Of a stretch of DNA of 64,000 nucleotides, positions 34,791-43,220 are shown one piece after another. The notes under the pieces are model-generated. The model had not been told where the DNA came from, made no database searches, and saw nothing but the letters and a program-made list of their open reading frames with translations. The DNA is from CAVVXN01 sp963772585 (lineage in GTDB: Bacteria; Planctomycetota; PLA2; JAEUHO01), in contig CAVYXV010000002.1 in the NCBI GenBank assembly GCA_963772585.1, positions 682,001-746,000 of the forward strand, in the 5' to 3' direction. Positions within the stretch are counted from its first letter, which is position 1. Every line of letters begins with the position of its first letter. The position numbers were made by a program, and so were the translations under genes.

Positions 34791-35801
34791 ATGCAACGCG
34801 GATTCCTGGTCGGCATCGTCGTCGGTCTCCTGGTGGGCGCAGCGGGCGCGTGGGCGTTCCTGCACGAGAGCACTGCCACCGTCGCACCTCGGGAGGTGTC
34901 CCGCCCCGACCGGACAAGGGCAAGCGACACGTCGTCGCCGTCCCTGGTCGGCAGCGCCGACGAGACGGCCGCGATGGCGGATCGTCTCCGCAAGGCCAAG
35001 GCCCGCATCCGCCAACTGACGGAGGAGTTGGATGCGGCCCAGCGCCCGCCTCCCACTGCGCCTGCGAAGGCGCCCCCGCACAAGCCCGAGGAGATGCCGC
35101 CCGCCGCGCGAGAGCAGGCGGCGCGTCTCGGCGTCAGCGATGCGGCGCTCGATGCGCTGTGGAAGGTGAGGGCGCGGTTCTACCGCGCCGACGCCGCGAC
35201 CGAGGCGCGGCTCCTCGCGGAGGTACGCCCGTTCGAGGCGGAGATGATCCGCGCCGCGGCCGCGTTGCAGCTCGGCGGCGCCGGGCACGTCTCGGTCCCG
35301 GAGGTCGTAGCGGCGCTCCACGTACCCGGAGGGGCCGAAGAGGTGATCCGGATGATCGAGGACGAGGGCGTGACCCCGCTCCTCCGCGCCCTCTCGGGAT
35401 ACGACTCCCCGGAAGTGCGCGACTACCTCGTCGAGCGCATCGCCCGCGAAGTCGATCCGATGGCCTTCTGGTACGAGGCCCAGGCCCTCGGCGACCTGCA
35501 GGAGGAACGCGGCCCGGAGGCGATCCACCTCCAGGCGCTCCTCGGTCCCCGATGGAGCGGCGTGCGCGGACGCATCCTCGACGAGGTCGGCCGCATGGGG
35601 GGGCCCAAGGCCGTCTCCCTGCTCGAGACCTACCTCCGCACGCCCAACGTCGATGCGATCGGCGCGGCCCTGACGTCGTTGTGGAAGCTGGATCCAGACG
35701 CCGCCCGAGCCTACGCCAGGGAGATCCGCGACGGCGAGCGCTACGCCTTCCTCGACGTGATCGACCGCTCCGTGGTGAGCCGTCTCGCGGGCGAGGATTG
35801 A
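34791..35801 (+). CDS. Membrane-anchored protein, HEAT-repeat-like, unknown function
   Basis: About 336 residues: an N-terminal anchor (FLVGIVVGLLVGAAGAWAFL), a coiled-coil-like segment (MADRLRKAKARIRQLTEELDAA), a Pro-rich linker, then helical repeats (LLRALSGYDSPEVRDYLVERIA; GPKAVSLLETYLRTPNVDAIGAAL). These repeats look like HEAT-type scaffolding. TACGAT at 34778-34783 ends seven bases before ATG 34791, fitting a leaderless message. The earlier ATG 34782 overlaps that box and is less likely. No family is recognised. Confidence 0.65.
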   Translation: MQRGFLVGIVVGLLVGAAGAWAFLHESTATVAPREVSRPDRTRASDTSSPSLVGSADETAAMADRLRKAKARIRQLTEELDAAQRPPPTAPAKAPPHKPEEMPPAAREQAARLGVSDAALDALWKVRARFYRADAATEARLLAEVRPFEAEMIRAAAALQLGGAGHVSVPEVVAALHVPGGAEEVIRMIEDEGVTPLLRALSGYDSPEVRDYLVERIAREVDPMAFWYEAQALGDLQEERGPEAIHLQALLGPRWSGVRGRILDEVGRMGGPKAVSLLETYLRTPNVDAIGAALTSLWKLDPDAARAYAREIRDGERYAFLDVIDRSVVSRLAGED

Positions 35802-35823
35802 GGACGGAGCGACATCCGCGACT

Positions 35824-36957
35824 TCAGTGCGCGTGCTCGAGCGGCTCTCGCACGTGGAGGCGATCGCTCCTCTTGGCCGCCTCGAAGTCGAACACGTAGC
35901 CGGACGGCATGGTGGGGCAAGCCGGCCGGTGGCAGGTCCGGCAATGCTGCTCCTGGATCGGGAGAAGGGCGCCGCGTTCCGCAAGGCGCCTTCGCAGATA
36001 GTCGGGGTGGTCCTTCTTGTACTCCGCGCACAGGCTACCTGGGCCGCGGCACGCCTCGCACGCCACGTCGGCGTGGCGTTTCGCGCGCTCCCGTTCCTCC
36101 GGACTCCTCTCCGCCGGGGGCGCGGTCGGATGTCCGCCAGGCTTCCCGAACCCCGTCGTGTGGCATCGCAGGCACCGCGTGTCGGTTCGGAAGTCGTCTC
36201 GCGGATCGAGGCCGGCGGCGTGCTTCCTGGCGGATGCCTCGCCAGGCCCCAGCGCCTCGAGGGCCTGGGCATGAGGGAGGCGCCGCCAGCTGCGGTGCAG
36301 GAGGAAGTGGCACTTCTTGCACGTGTGCTCGCCGACGTAGGCAGAACCGTCGGGATCGGCCTCCTCCTCTTCTCCCTTGGGGCCCGTCCGCGAATCCCTC
36401 TCGTCCTTTGCCCTCGCCTTCACGCCGTCTGCGGCCCTTCCTCGGTCGCGAATTCCCCGACGTAGCTGGCGCCACGCCTGCGGATTCCCTTCCTCGTCAT
36501 GACCACATCCGACGCGTAGCGAAGCGTCTTTCTCAACACTCATTCCCGGCCAGGCCCTTGGCGACGTCGGTCTCCGCTGGTTGCCGCTGTGCGCGGGGCG
36601 GACGCCGGGTGCGCATGCGTCCCCAGACTTCGTCCGCGCGGTCCGCCGGGGGTCGCACGCCGACCTCGGCCAGCGTCGCGGACCGGTCCTCTGCGGATTC
36701 GACGGCGTCGAACTCCACGAGGGCGCCCTCCGTGGTGAATGACGCGTGCGACGGTCGTCCCGCGCGCGCGTGGTCCCGCACCCACGCGACGAGGTCGCGC
36801 CACTCGATCGCCTCGAACCGGGAGGCCAGATCCGGTCGTCGGACGTCCGCAAGACCTCCTCGAGCACGGAGCGTCCAACGTGGGCGTAACACGCGTGGGC
36901 CACGGCGTACGAGAACCAACCCAATCCGTAGAACTGCCGAGGCCGGGCCGCACACAC
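35824..36957 (-). pseudogene. Multiheme cytochrome c gene, interrupted by a 178-bp element
   Basis: The 3' part (35824-36376) encodes c-type heme sites CKKCH, CLRCH and CRTCH, plus CEACR where the heme-ligand His of a normal CxxCH-GPGS site is lost, in a cytochrome c554-like order. The element at 36380-36557 splits it. Removing the element and one TTG flank joins the upstream frame (AETDVAK) directly to the downstream frame (GEEEEADPDG) without a stop. Further upstream, near 36835, a second frameshift separates RQFYGLGWFSYAVAHACYAH from RPDLASRFEAIEWRDL. No signal peptide is found in the remaining reading frame. Non-functional as read. Confidence 0.65.
36380..36557 (-). mobile_element. 178-bp MITE-like element, copy A
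   Basis: One of three 178-bp copies. Ends are GGGCCTGGCCGGGAAT and, inverted, GGGCCCGTCCGCGAAT. TTG flanks both sides (36377-36379 and 36558-36560). The shared core contains GGATGTGGTCATGACGAGG and GGGCCGCAGACGG. No coding capacity. It is inserted in the multiheme cytochrome gene; excision plus one flank (181 bp) restores that frame. Confidence 0.8.
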
Positions 36958-37028
36958 CAGACGGCTCTACCCTCCCTCCGCGCTCTCCGGAAGTCGAGAT
37001 CCGCCGTCCCCGCACCCCCGGGAAGGTT

Positions 37029-37760
37029 TCAGCCCCTTGCCTTCAGCCCCGCCAGCGCGATGGGCAGATCCGTGATGTCGTGGATCACGGCGTCGATCAC
37101 CGCTCCATCCGGCGACTCCCGGGCGGCGTTCACGAGCACCGTGCGGGCACCCACGGCGCACGCCCGCTGAAGGTGCTCGGCGGCGTCGTCCACGACGATC
37201 GCGCTCTCCGGCGCTACGCCCGCGAGGGCGAATACGCGGCGGTAGTACTCGCGCGTGTCCTTCATCACGCCGACGAGGTCGGGACCGGCGGGGACGCCGA
37301 CGACGTCGCGGACGCCCCACTGGCGGAGGAGGGCCTCGACCTTCCAGGAGGAGTTGCCCGTGGCCGTGTGGAGATCGTGCGTCGTGGCCACCTGGCGGAG
37401 GACCGCCTCGACACCCGGGAACGCACAGTCGGCGTGGAGACAGACGTAGCGGTCGAGCGCGCGCCCCAGCGGGACGGCTTCCTCGTCCCCCGGGTACGCG
37501 ACCCCGACGATCCGGCACTCCTCGCGGAGCAGGAGCGAGATCCACCGGCGCTCGGCGACCTCGGGGTCGGGGTCGTACCAGGCCTCGCGCTCGGCGAAGA
37601 CCCGGGGAAAGACGCCTCGGTTGGCCCTCCCCCAGGCGACCGGCTCGCCCCCCAACGCGGGCGCGAGCACGTCCCCCACGAGCCGGATCCACTCCAGCGA
37701 CGCCCGCTGGAGGTCCACCAGCACCCCATCCACGTCGAGGAACACGCTGCTCGCCGTCAC
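37029..37760 (-). CDS. HAD-superfamily hydrolase
   Basis: About 243 residues. HAD motif I is FLDVDGVLVD near residue 6 with both nucleophilic Asp; motif II Thr/Ser is in HTATGNSSWK; the conserved Lys is in VMKDTREYY; motif III Asp pair is VVDDAAEHL. It matches phosphoglycolate-phosphatase-like HAD enzymes. The substrate is unknown. GTG 37760 begins exactly at motif I. TACGAT (37767-37772) ends six bases before it, again suggesting a leaderless message. Confidence 0.87.
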   Translation of the reverse strand: MTASSVFLDVDGVLVDLQRASLEWIRLVGDVLAPALGGEPVAWGRANRGVFPRVFAEREAWYDPDPEVAERRWISLLLREECRIVGVAYPGDEEAVPLGRALDRYVCLHADCAFPGVEAVLRQVATTHDLHTATGNSSWKVEALLRQWGVRDVVGVPAGPDLVGVMKDTREYYRRVFALAGVAPESAIVVDDAAEHLQRACAVGARTVLVNAARESPDGAVIDAVIHDITDLPIALAGLKARG

Positions 37761-37891
37761 CCGGGGATCGTACCCGACCGCCCGTACAGGGAGTTCGCGG
37801 ATGCGTTCGATCCTCTTGCGGACACCGCATGGCAGTCGTCCCGCGGCACCTCGCCTCGCGCCCGCAGGAGTTGGTCGGGCTCGTTGCCGGA

Positions 37892-38518
37892 TCAGGGGGA
37901 CCCAACGAGCGTCCGCCACCAGTAGAGCGCCGCCTCGCCGGGGAGCCGTGGGTAGGCGTTCGGATCGACCGCCCGGAGCTCGCACCCCTGTGCCCGGTAG
38001 AAGCGGCAGGCCCCGACGTTGACGTCCTGCGTCTCGATCTTCATCTCCGTGCAGCCGTGCGCCGCGGCCCAGGCGCACGCCGCCGCGAAGAGGCGGGCGC
38101 CGACGCCCCGGCGGCGAAGCTCCGGCGCCACGCGGAGGTCCCAGAGGACGGCCAGATCCGCGCGACCCGACAGCATCTCGACCCCCGGTGTGTCGCGGGC
38201 GACCGCGCATCCGCCGACGCGCGCAGCCCCGAGAAACGCGGCGAGGACGCCCCACCGGGAGAGGTCCCACCGCGCGGCCCACGCCAGCGGACCCTCGCCG
38301 GGCACCGCGTCGTAGTCCTTGATCCAGGGTGTGGCGACGGGACGCTCGGTCAGCGAGAAGCCGCCTGCGCCGTCGTCCGTCACGTCGAGGACGGAGCGGA
38401 CCTCGAAGGCGATGGGGATCCGGGCGTACGCGACGAGGTCGTCGAGGGACTGCTCGGAGATCGTGGTCGGGGACACGGAGGGGCGGACTCGTCGGACGGG
38501 CCGTCCGCATTGTCCCAT
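37892..38518 (-). CDS. GNAT-family N-acetyltransferase
   Basis: About 208 residues. The acetyl-CoA-binding motif A is clear: VLWDLRVAPELRRRGVGARLF (RRRGVG), followed by IETQDVNVGACRFYRAQGC typical of GNAT motif B. The N-terminal half (SLDDLVAYARIPIAFEVRSVL) resembles streptothricin acetyltransferase-like proteins, but I would not name a substrate. ATG 38518 is a compromise. The frame is open to 38629, and family similarity begins only near residue 15. No good ribosome site is seen. Confidence 0.8.
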   Translation of the reverse strand: MGQCGRPVRRVRPSVSPTTISEQSLDDLVAYARIPIAFEVRSVLDVTDDGAGGFSLTERPVATPWIKDYDAVPGEGPLAWAARWDLSRWGVLAAFLGAARVGGCAVARDTPGVEMLSGRADLAVLWDLRVAPELRRRGVGARLFAAACAWAAAHGCTEMKIETQDVNVGACRFYRAQGCELRAVDPNAYPRLPGEAALYWWRTLVGSP

Positions 38519-38744
38519 GACGGGAGAAGTCGGAGGCGCTTCCACCGCCAGGTCGCGTCCCAACCGGGTCCCGCGCAACGGGTGGCGGTACCGGGTCTGG
38601 TGTGTGAAGTCCCGAGCACGAAGGGTCATCGCCCGCGCGCCGGGGTGGTCACTCCGGCGACGGCCACGGTCGGCAGGGCCCCGTCGCTCCCGGACGGTCC
38701 ACGACGTCGGGCTGTCCCGTCGCGCGCTTCGCGGGCAATGCAGG

Positions 38745-40163
38745 CTAGGCGGGCGGAATGTTCTGGTTGAGGCGGAAGACGTTCTGCGGGTCGTAGCGCT
38801 TCTTCACCTCGCGGAGCCGCTGGAAGTGCGTGCCGTAGGCGTCGCCGACGCGACCCGTTTCGTCCTCCGGCATGAAGTTCACGTAGGCGCCGGGCCCCGC
38901 GAACGGCTTCACGGCCGCGAAGAGCTCCCGGGCCCAGGTCCGGCAGTGCTCGTCCTCCTCCGGGCTCTCCCAGCGGGCGTGCGCGTTCATGACGAACGCC
39001 GCATCGCGGCCGGGGTAGGCGGTCGCGTCGGCCGGAACCCGCGAGATCGCCCCCCCGAGTTGCGCCAGGAAGACCTCGCACTGCGGGCTCGGAAGCCGGC
39101 CGGCCTGCTCGACGATGGCGTCGATCGCCCCGTCCGAGAGTTCGGGCAGGTTGTGCGTCTTCCAGTAGTTCCTCGCGCCGGGCGTGAGCAACGGGTCGAA
39201 CATGGTCTCGAAGGCGATGAAGGGCTGACGGCCGACCACGTCGGCGATCGGGCTCCCCATGGCGCGGAAGGGCTGGGCGGCCTTCTCCCCCGCCTCGGCG
39301 TCCCCGGCGTAGAGCATCGGGAGGACCACGACGTCCTTGCCGTGCCACTCCTCGGGCAGGAAAGGGAGAGGCGGGGCCTTGCGCAGGACCATCCACACCG
39401 ACAGTTCGTCCGGCGCCGACTTGCAGAGTTCTCGGTACTCGCGGAGCAGGGACGCCGCGCTGTCGCCCGGGTGCACGACGAGACCGCAGAGCACTTCGGG
39501 GCCGACCGGATGGGCGGCGAACTCGAAGGACGTGACGATCCCGAAGTTGCCCCCGCCCCCGCGGATGGCCCAGAACAGGTCGGGGGCCTCCTCGGCGCTC
39601 GCGCGCGCGGTCTGCCCGTCGGCGGTGACGAGGTCCACGGAGCGCAGGCTGTCGATGGTCAGGCCGTGCTTGCGGCTGAGCCATCCGAACCCGCCGCCGA
39701 GCGTGAGGCCGGCGACGCCCGTCGTCGAGTTGATGCCCACCGGCACCGCGAGCCCGTGCGCCTGCGTGGCCTGGTCCAGGTCGCCCAGCGACGCCCCCGG
39801 CCCGACCCGGACGGTCCGGGCGTCCGGGTCCACCTGGACGCCCTTCATCGGCTGGAGGTCGATCATGAAGGCTCCGTCCGCGACGGCCTTCCCCGCGATG
39901 TTGTGGCCGCCCCCCCGCACCGAGACGAGCAGGTCGTGCTGGCGCGCGAACCGCATCGCGTGGACGACGTCCTCGGTACCCTCGCATCGCACGATCAGCC
40001 CCGGCCGCCGGTCGATCATCGCGTTCCAGATGGCCCGCACCTCGTCGTAGCCGGCGTCCTCTCGGGCGATCAGCCTCCCCCGGAGCGCCGACGCGAGGTC
40101 GCGGAAGTCGGCATCCCCCAAGGTCGTGATGTTTCCAGACAGCGTCTGTAGCTCGACTCCCAT
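38745..40163 (-). CDS. FAD-binding oxidase with berberine-bridge domain
   Basis: A 472-residue flavoprotein of the PCMH/BBE type. The FAD-binding region has SVRGGGHNIAG with His87 as the expected site of covalent flavin attachment. VGPGASLGDLDQATQAHGL, TGVAGLTLGGGFGWLSRKHGL and GGGGNFGIVTSFEF follow. The C-terminal BBE segment ends YDPQNVFRLNQNIPP. These enzymes oxidise sugars or secondary metabolites with O2. The second attachment Cys found in some members is not evident. ATG 40163 has GGGAGGAG well spaced upstream. It appears to be a stand-alone gene. Confidence 0.92.
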   Translation of the reverse strand: MGVELQTLSGNITTLGDADFRDLASALRGRLIAREDAGYDEVRAIWNAMIDRRPGLIVRCEGTEDVVHAMRFARQHDLLVSVRGGGHNIAGKAVADGAFMIDLQPMKGVQVDPDARTVRVGPGASLGDLDQATQAHGLAVPVGINSTTGVAGLTLGGGFGWLSRKHGLTIDSLRSVDLVTADGQTARASAEEAPDLFWAIRGGGGNFGIVTSFEFAAHPVGPEVLCGLVVHPGDSAASLLREYRELCKSAPDELSVWMVLRKAPPLPFLPEEWHGKDVVVLPMLYAGDAEAGEKAAQPFRAMGSPIADVVGRQPFIAFETMFDPLLTPGARNYWKTHNLPELSDGAIDAIVEQAGRLPSPQCEVFLAQLGGAISRVPADATAYPGRDAAFVMNAHARWESPEEDEHCRTWARELFAAVKPFAGPGAYVNFMPEDETGRVGDAYGTHFQRLREVKKRYDPQNVFRLNQNIPPA

Positions 40164-40830
40164 CGCACGCTCCTCCCGGGTCCGCCGAGTGCGGACCACC
40201 CCGGTCCCGAGCGTGGCCGCCCGCCCAACGGACCGTGTCCACTCCGGGGCTCCGGATGGGAAAACCTAGCATCCCGCCAGGGGCGCAGGGGAGCCGACGT
40301 CTCCGAAGCCGGATGGCACGGACCCGCTCGACACCGGGAGCCCTCCTGCCGCACGGCGAAGAGGAAGCGGAGGAAGGGGTCGTCGCCGTTCACCCTGCCG
40401 CCGCCCGCGGCGGCGTAGGCCCCGTCCGGGCTCACGCCCACCACGAGGGTCCCCTACCTCCCGATCGCCTTCGGGGGTCGGTCCGACGGCGGCGGGTTCG
40501 CGGCCGTGGAAGACCTCGCGCCGGCGCGGTACCGGTACGCGGTGAGGGCGAAGGGCCATCGCCCGTCCGGATGCTTCGTGGTGACGGTCCGTCCGAACAA
40601 GACGACGGAGGCCGACCCCGTACGCCTCCGCTCGGAGTGACCCTCGCGCCAGGCGCGGCTGCGGGGACCGGTCCATTCGTTCGACGTTCGCCGCCGGTCT
40701 CCGGGTGCGCGACCTGGAGGGGCCGCGCAGCGGAAGGGGCCTCGTGGCATGGATCCAAGGGGCGTGGCCGCCGGGAGCGCTCTCGCGTCTTCCCTCCGGC
40801 CCGGGGAACCGAGCGTGCCGGAGTACGCTG
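40164..40830. other. Intergenic with possible coding remnant
   Basis: About 667 bases without a convincing gene. A minus-strand frame near 40440-40660 has GC-ending codons and protein-like text (VVLFGRTVTTKHPDGRW, then after a stop GVSPDGAYAAAGGG), possibly a decayed gene. No family is recognised. Confidence 0.25.
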
Positions 40831-41541
40831 ATGCGCATCATGAAGAAGTGGTCGAACGTCCTCCTCGTCAGTGCGGCCGTCCTGTCCGCCTCGCTCGCTC
40901 TCGGAGTCGCCGCGTCGCCCGAGGCGCGTCCGGACGAGGCCGCCTCCCCCCTGCCCGACTCCTCCGATTCCCCCGCCTGGTGGCAATCGCGTCTCGATCT
41001 CCTGAAGAGGGGGATGACCGTGGAGGAGGTCCGCTCGCTCCTGCCTCCCTGGAGCCCCGAGTCGGCGGGCGAGGGCACGGGCGGCGAGATCCACGCGGCC
41101 TGGACGGTCTCCCCGCACTGGATGGTCTGCATCGACTTCACGGACCGGGGCCGCTACCTCGGCCCGGCTCGGCTGAGCGCTCGTGGGGAGGGTGGCCCGC
41201 GCGAACGCCCGGAGCGCATCGCGCGGCTCCTCGTCCGGCGCCCGTACGAGGACTTCCTCGGGACAGCCGCGCTGGAAGAGCAGGGGGCGGGACGGGACGT
41301 CGCTTGGTGCGTCGAGGAGGAGGTCGAGGTCTACGCCGACGGGCGCTATCGCCGGCGCTGGGTGACCCACACGGACAACGAGGCCCCGGTCTCGGAGGGG
41401 ACCTTGCCGCAAACCCTGACGGCGCAGGTCGCCATGGAATTGGGCGTGGGCTCCGGTCCGGTTCGAATCGACCAGGGAGACGACGGCGCGGAGACGGCGC
41501 CGTCACCGGTCGTCCAGGCGGTGCTCGCGCAGGTGCGGTAA
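40831..41541 (+). CDS. Secreted protein of unknown function
   Basis: About 236 residues with a signal peptide (KKWSNVLLVSAAVLSASLALG). The sequence LLKRGMTVEEVRSLLPPWSP resembles the start of small outer-membrane-assembly-like (BamE/SmpA) domains, where a helix RxGMTxxEV precedes a beta sheet. The rest (HWMVCIDFTDRGRYLG) would fit such a sheet, but the similarity is short. ATG 40831 has GGAG seven bases upstream. The TAA stop is one of the two TAA flanks of the 178-bp element copy B, so the C-terminus may be altered. Confidence 0.65.
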   Translation: MRIMKKWSNVLLVSAAVLSASLALGVAASPEARPDEAASPLPDSSDSPAWWQSRLDLLKRGMTVEEVRSLLPPWSPESAGEGTGGEIHAAWTVSPHWMVCIDFTDRGRYLGPARLSARGEGGPRERPERIARLLVRRPYEDFLGTAALEEQGAGRDVAWCVEEEVEVYADGRYRRRWVTHTDNEAPVSEGTLPQTLTAQVAMELGVGSGPVRIDQGDDGAETAPSPVVQAVLAQVR

Positions 41542-41719
41542 GGGCCCGTCCGTGAATACGTGTCGCCCTTTCCACTCGCCTTCACGCCGCCTGCGGCCCT
41601 TCCTCGATCGCGAATTCCTCAGCGTAGCTGGCGCTACGCCTCCGGATCCGCTCCCTCGTCATGACCACATCCGACGCGAATCCGAGCGTCCTACTCAACA
41701 CCTATGCTCGGCCAGGCCC
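41542..41719 (-). mobile_element. 178-bp MITE-like element, copy B
   Basis: Same 178-bp length and core as copies A and C, in the same orientation as A. Ends are GGGCCTGGCCGAGCAT and, inverted, GGGCCCGTCCGTGAAT. Direct TAA repeats flank it at 41539-41541 and 41720-41722. It separates a plus-strand secreted-protein gene from a truncated minus-strand kelch gene. Confidence 0.8.
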
Positions 41720-42310
41720 TAACCACGTCGTACACCCCGGCGCGCGAATCCCTCGCCGCGGGGGGCGTCCCCGTGGGCGTCCCTTGCGTCCACGTCTCGG
41801 ATCCGGGCGCGAGCGTGAGTTCCCAGACGTCGCCCAGATCGCTCGTGCCGTTCCCTCCGCCGAAGACGACGAGGGTGTCGCCCACCGGATCGTAGGCACC
41901 GGCGGCGTACTGCCGAACGGGCGGCGGCGTGCCGCTCGGCGCGAGATGCGTCCAGGACGCGCTCCCGGGCTGCGAGAGGTCGAGCGCCCAGACGTCGTTC
42001 AGCGCCCCGTGGGCTGCGCCGCGCCGCCGGAGAACACGATCATCCGGTCGTTCGGCGTGTCGAACACCACTCCCTGCTCGAGTCGGACGGGAATCGTCGA
42101 AGCGCCCGGCGACTGTTGCGTCCACGCGGGGGAACCGGACAACGGAAGCTGCCAGACGTCGTTGCCGTTCTGGAAGCCGTTCCGATTGCCGGCGAACGGG
42201 AGCGCACGGGACCGATTGCCGTCGTAGACGATCGTGGGGCCCCACCGGCCCGTGGGCGTCGGCGCGAGCCCTGGTCGCACGCGTCCTCGCCGGGGCCGGG
42301 GCCGATGGCT
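41720..42310 (-). pseudogene. Truncated kelch/galactose-oxidase-type propeller gene
   Basis: Two frames carry kelch repeats: PTGRWGPTIVYDGNRSRAL and NDRMIVFSGGAAQP upstream, then after a one-base shift at the C/G run 42005-42008, ALNDVWALDLSQPG and YDPVGDTLVVFGGGNG with DLGDVWELTLAPG. One added G restores a continuous frame. The ORF stops inside the 178-bp element right after VYDVV, where another repeat (RDRLVVFGG-like) would be expected. No start or signal peptide is evident. This is a blade-repeat protein missing both ends. Confidence 0.6.
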
Positions 42311-42491
42311 GCCGCTCGGTGGTGGTTGGACGCAGCAAGGGCGACGTGCCGCGCGGTGTCGCGCTTGGGTTCCCCCGCGAGCTTTGCCCCCTCCCGGCGC
42401 GCGTCGCCCCCCGGCGCGCGCACGACCGTGAGGGCGCGGCGGGCCCCCTCGCCACAAGGTAGGGTCCTCTCGCCGAACCGGGAGGAGAGCC

Positions 42492-43061
42492 ATGAACGAG
42501 ACGGTCCGCATCCTGGGAATCGCCGGGAGCCTCCGGCGCACCTCCTACAACCGGGCCGCGCTACGCGCCGCGTCCGAGCTGGTTCCGGAGGGAGCAGCCC
42601 TGGAGATCTTCGAGATCGACGGGTTTCCCGGGTTCAACCAGGACGACGAGGGGACACCGCCGGACAAGGCCGTGGCGCTCAAGGCGCGGCTCCGCGCGGC
42701 CAACGCCGTCCTCTTCGCGACCCCCGAGTACAACTACTCGATCCCCGGCGTGCTCAAGAACGCCATCGACTGGGCGTCGAGGCCGTACGGCGACAACGCG
42801 TGGGAGGAGAAGCCGGTTGCCATCATGGGCGCCTCCCCGGGGCGCATCGGCACCGCTCGCGCCCAGTACCATCTGCGCCAGGTCATGGTGTTCCTGGACA
42901 TGCACCCCCTGAACCGCCCCGAGGTGATGATCGGAGAGGCGGCGAAGCGCTTCGACGCTCACGGCCGCCTCACGGACGAAGACACGCGCAAGCGCATCCG
43001 CAAGCTCCTCGAGGGCCTTGCGACGTGGACACGACGCCTGGCGGACCGCCCCGGAGCGTAG
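42492..43061 (+). CDS. NAD(P)H-dependent FMN reductase
   Basis: A 189-residue flavodoxin-like quinone/chromate/azo reductase. The FMN phosphate-binding loop is GSLRRTSYN near residue 13. The second FMN contact is TPEYNYSIPGVLKNAIDWASRP, and VAIMGASPG lies on the dimer face. Length is normal for the ChrR/YieF group. These enzymes reduce quinones by two electrons and protect against redox stress. ATG 42492 has GGAGGAG upstream. The gene converges with the CHAT protein; no operon. Confidence 0.92.
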   Translation: MNETVRILGIAGSLRRTSYNRAALRAASELVPEGAALEIFEIDGFPGFNQDDEGTPPDKAVALKARLRAANAVLFATPEYNYSIPGVLKNAIDWASRPYGDNAWEEKPVAIMGASPGRIGTARAQYHLRQVMVFLDMHPLNRPEVMIGEAAKRFDAHGRLTDEDTRKRIRKLLEGLATWTRRLADRPGA

Positions 43062-43220
43062 GCGGCGCCGGGGCTGCCCCGGGCGGGTACGGCACCCGGC
43101 GGGGAGACCGCTCGGCATCGAGCGAGGGGAGCGGCCCACGGCCCCCCACGAGGGAGCGGAGGTGGACGGGTTCCGGCCACCGAGGGACCGCTCGATCCCC
43201 GTCGACGCGCCGGGCGGCGC

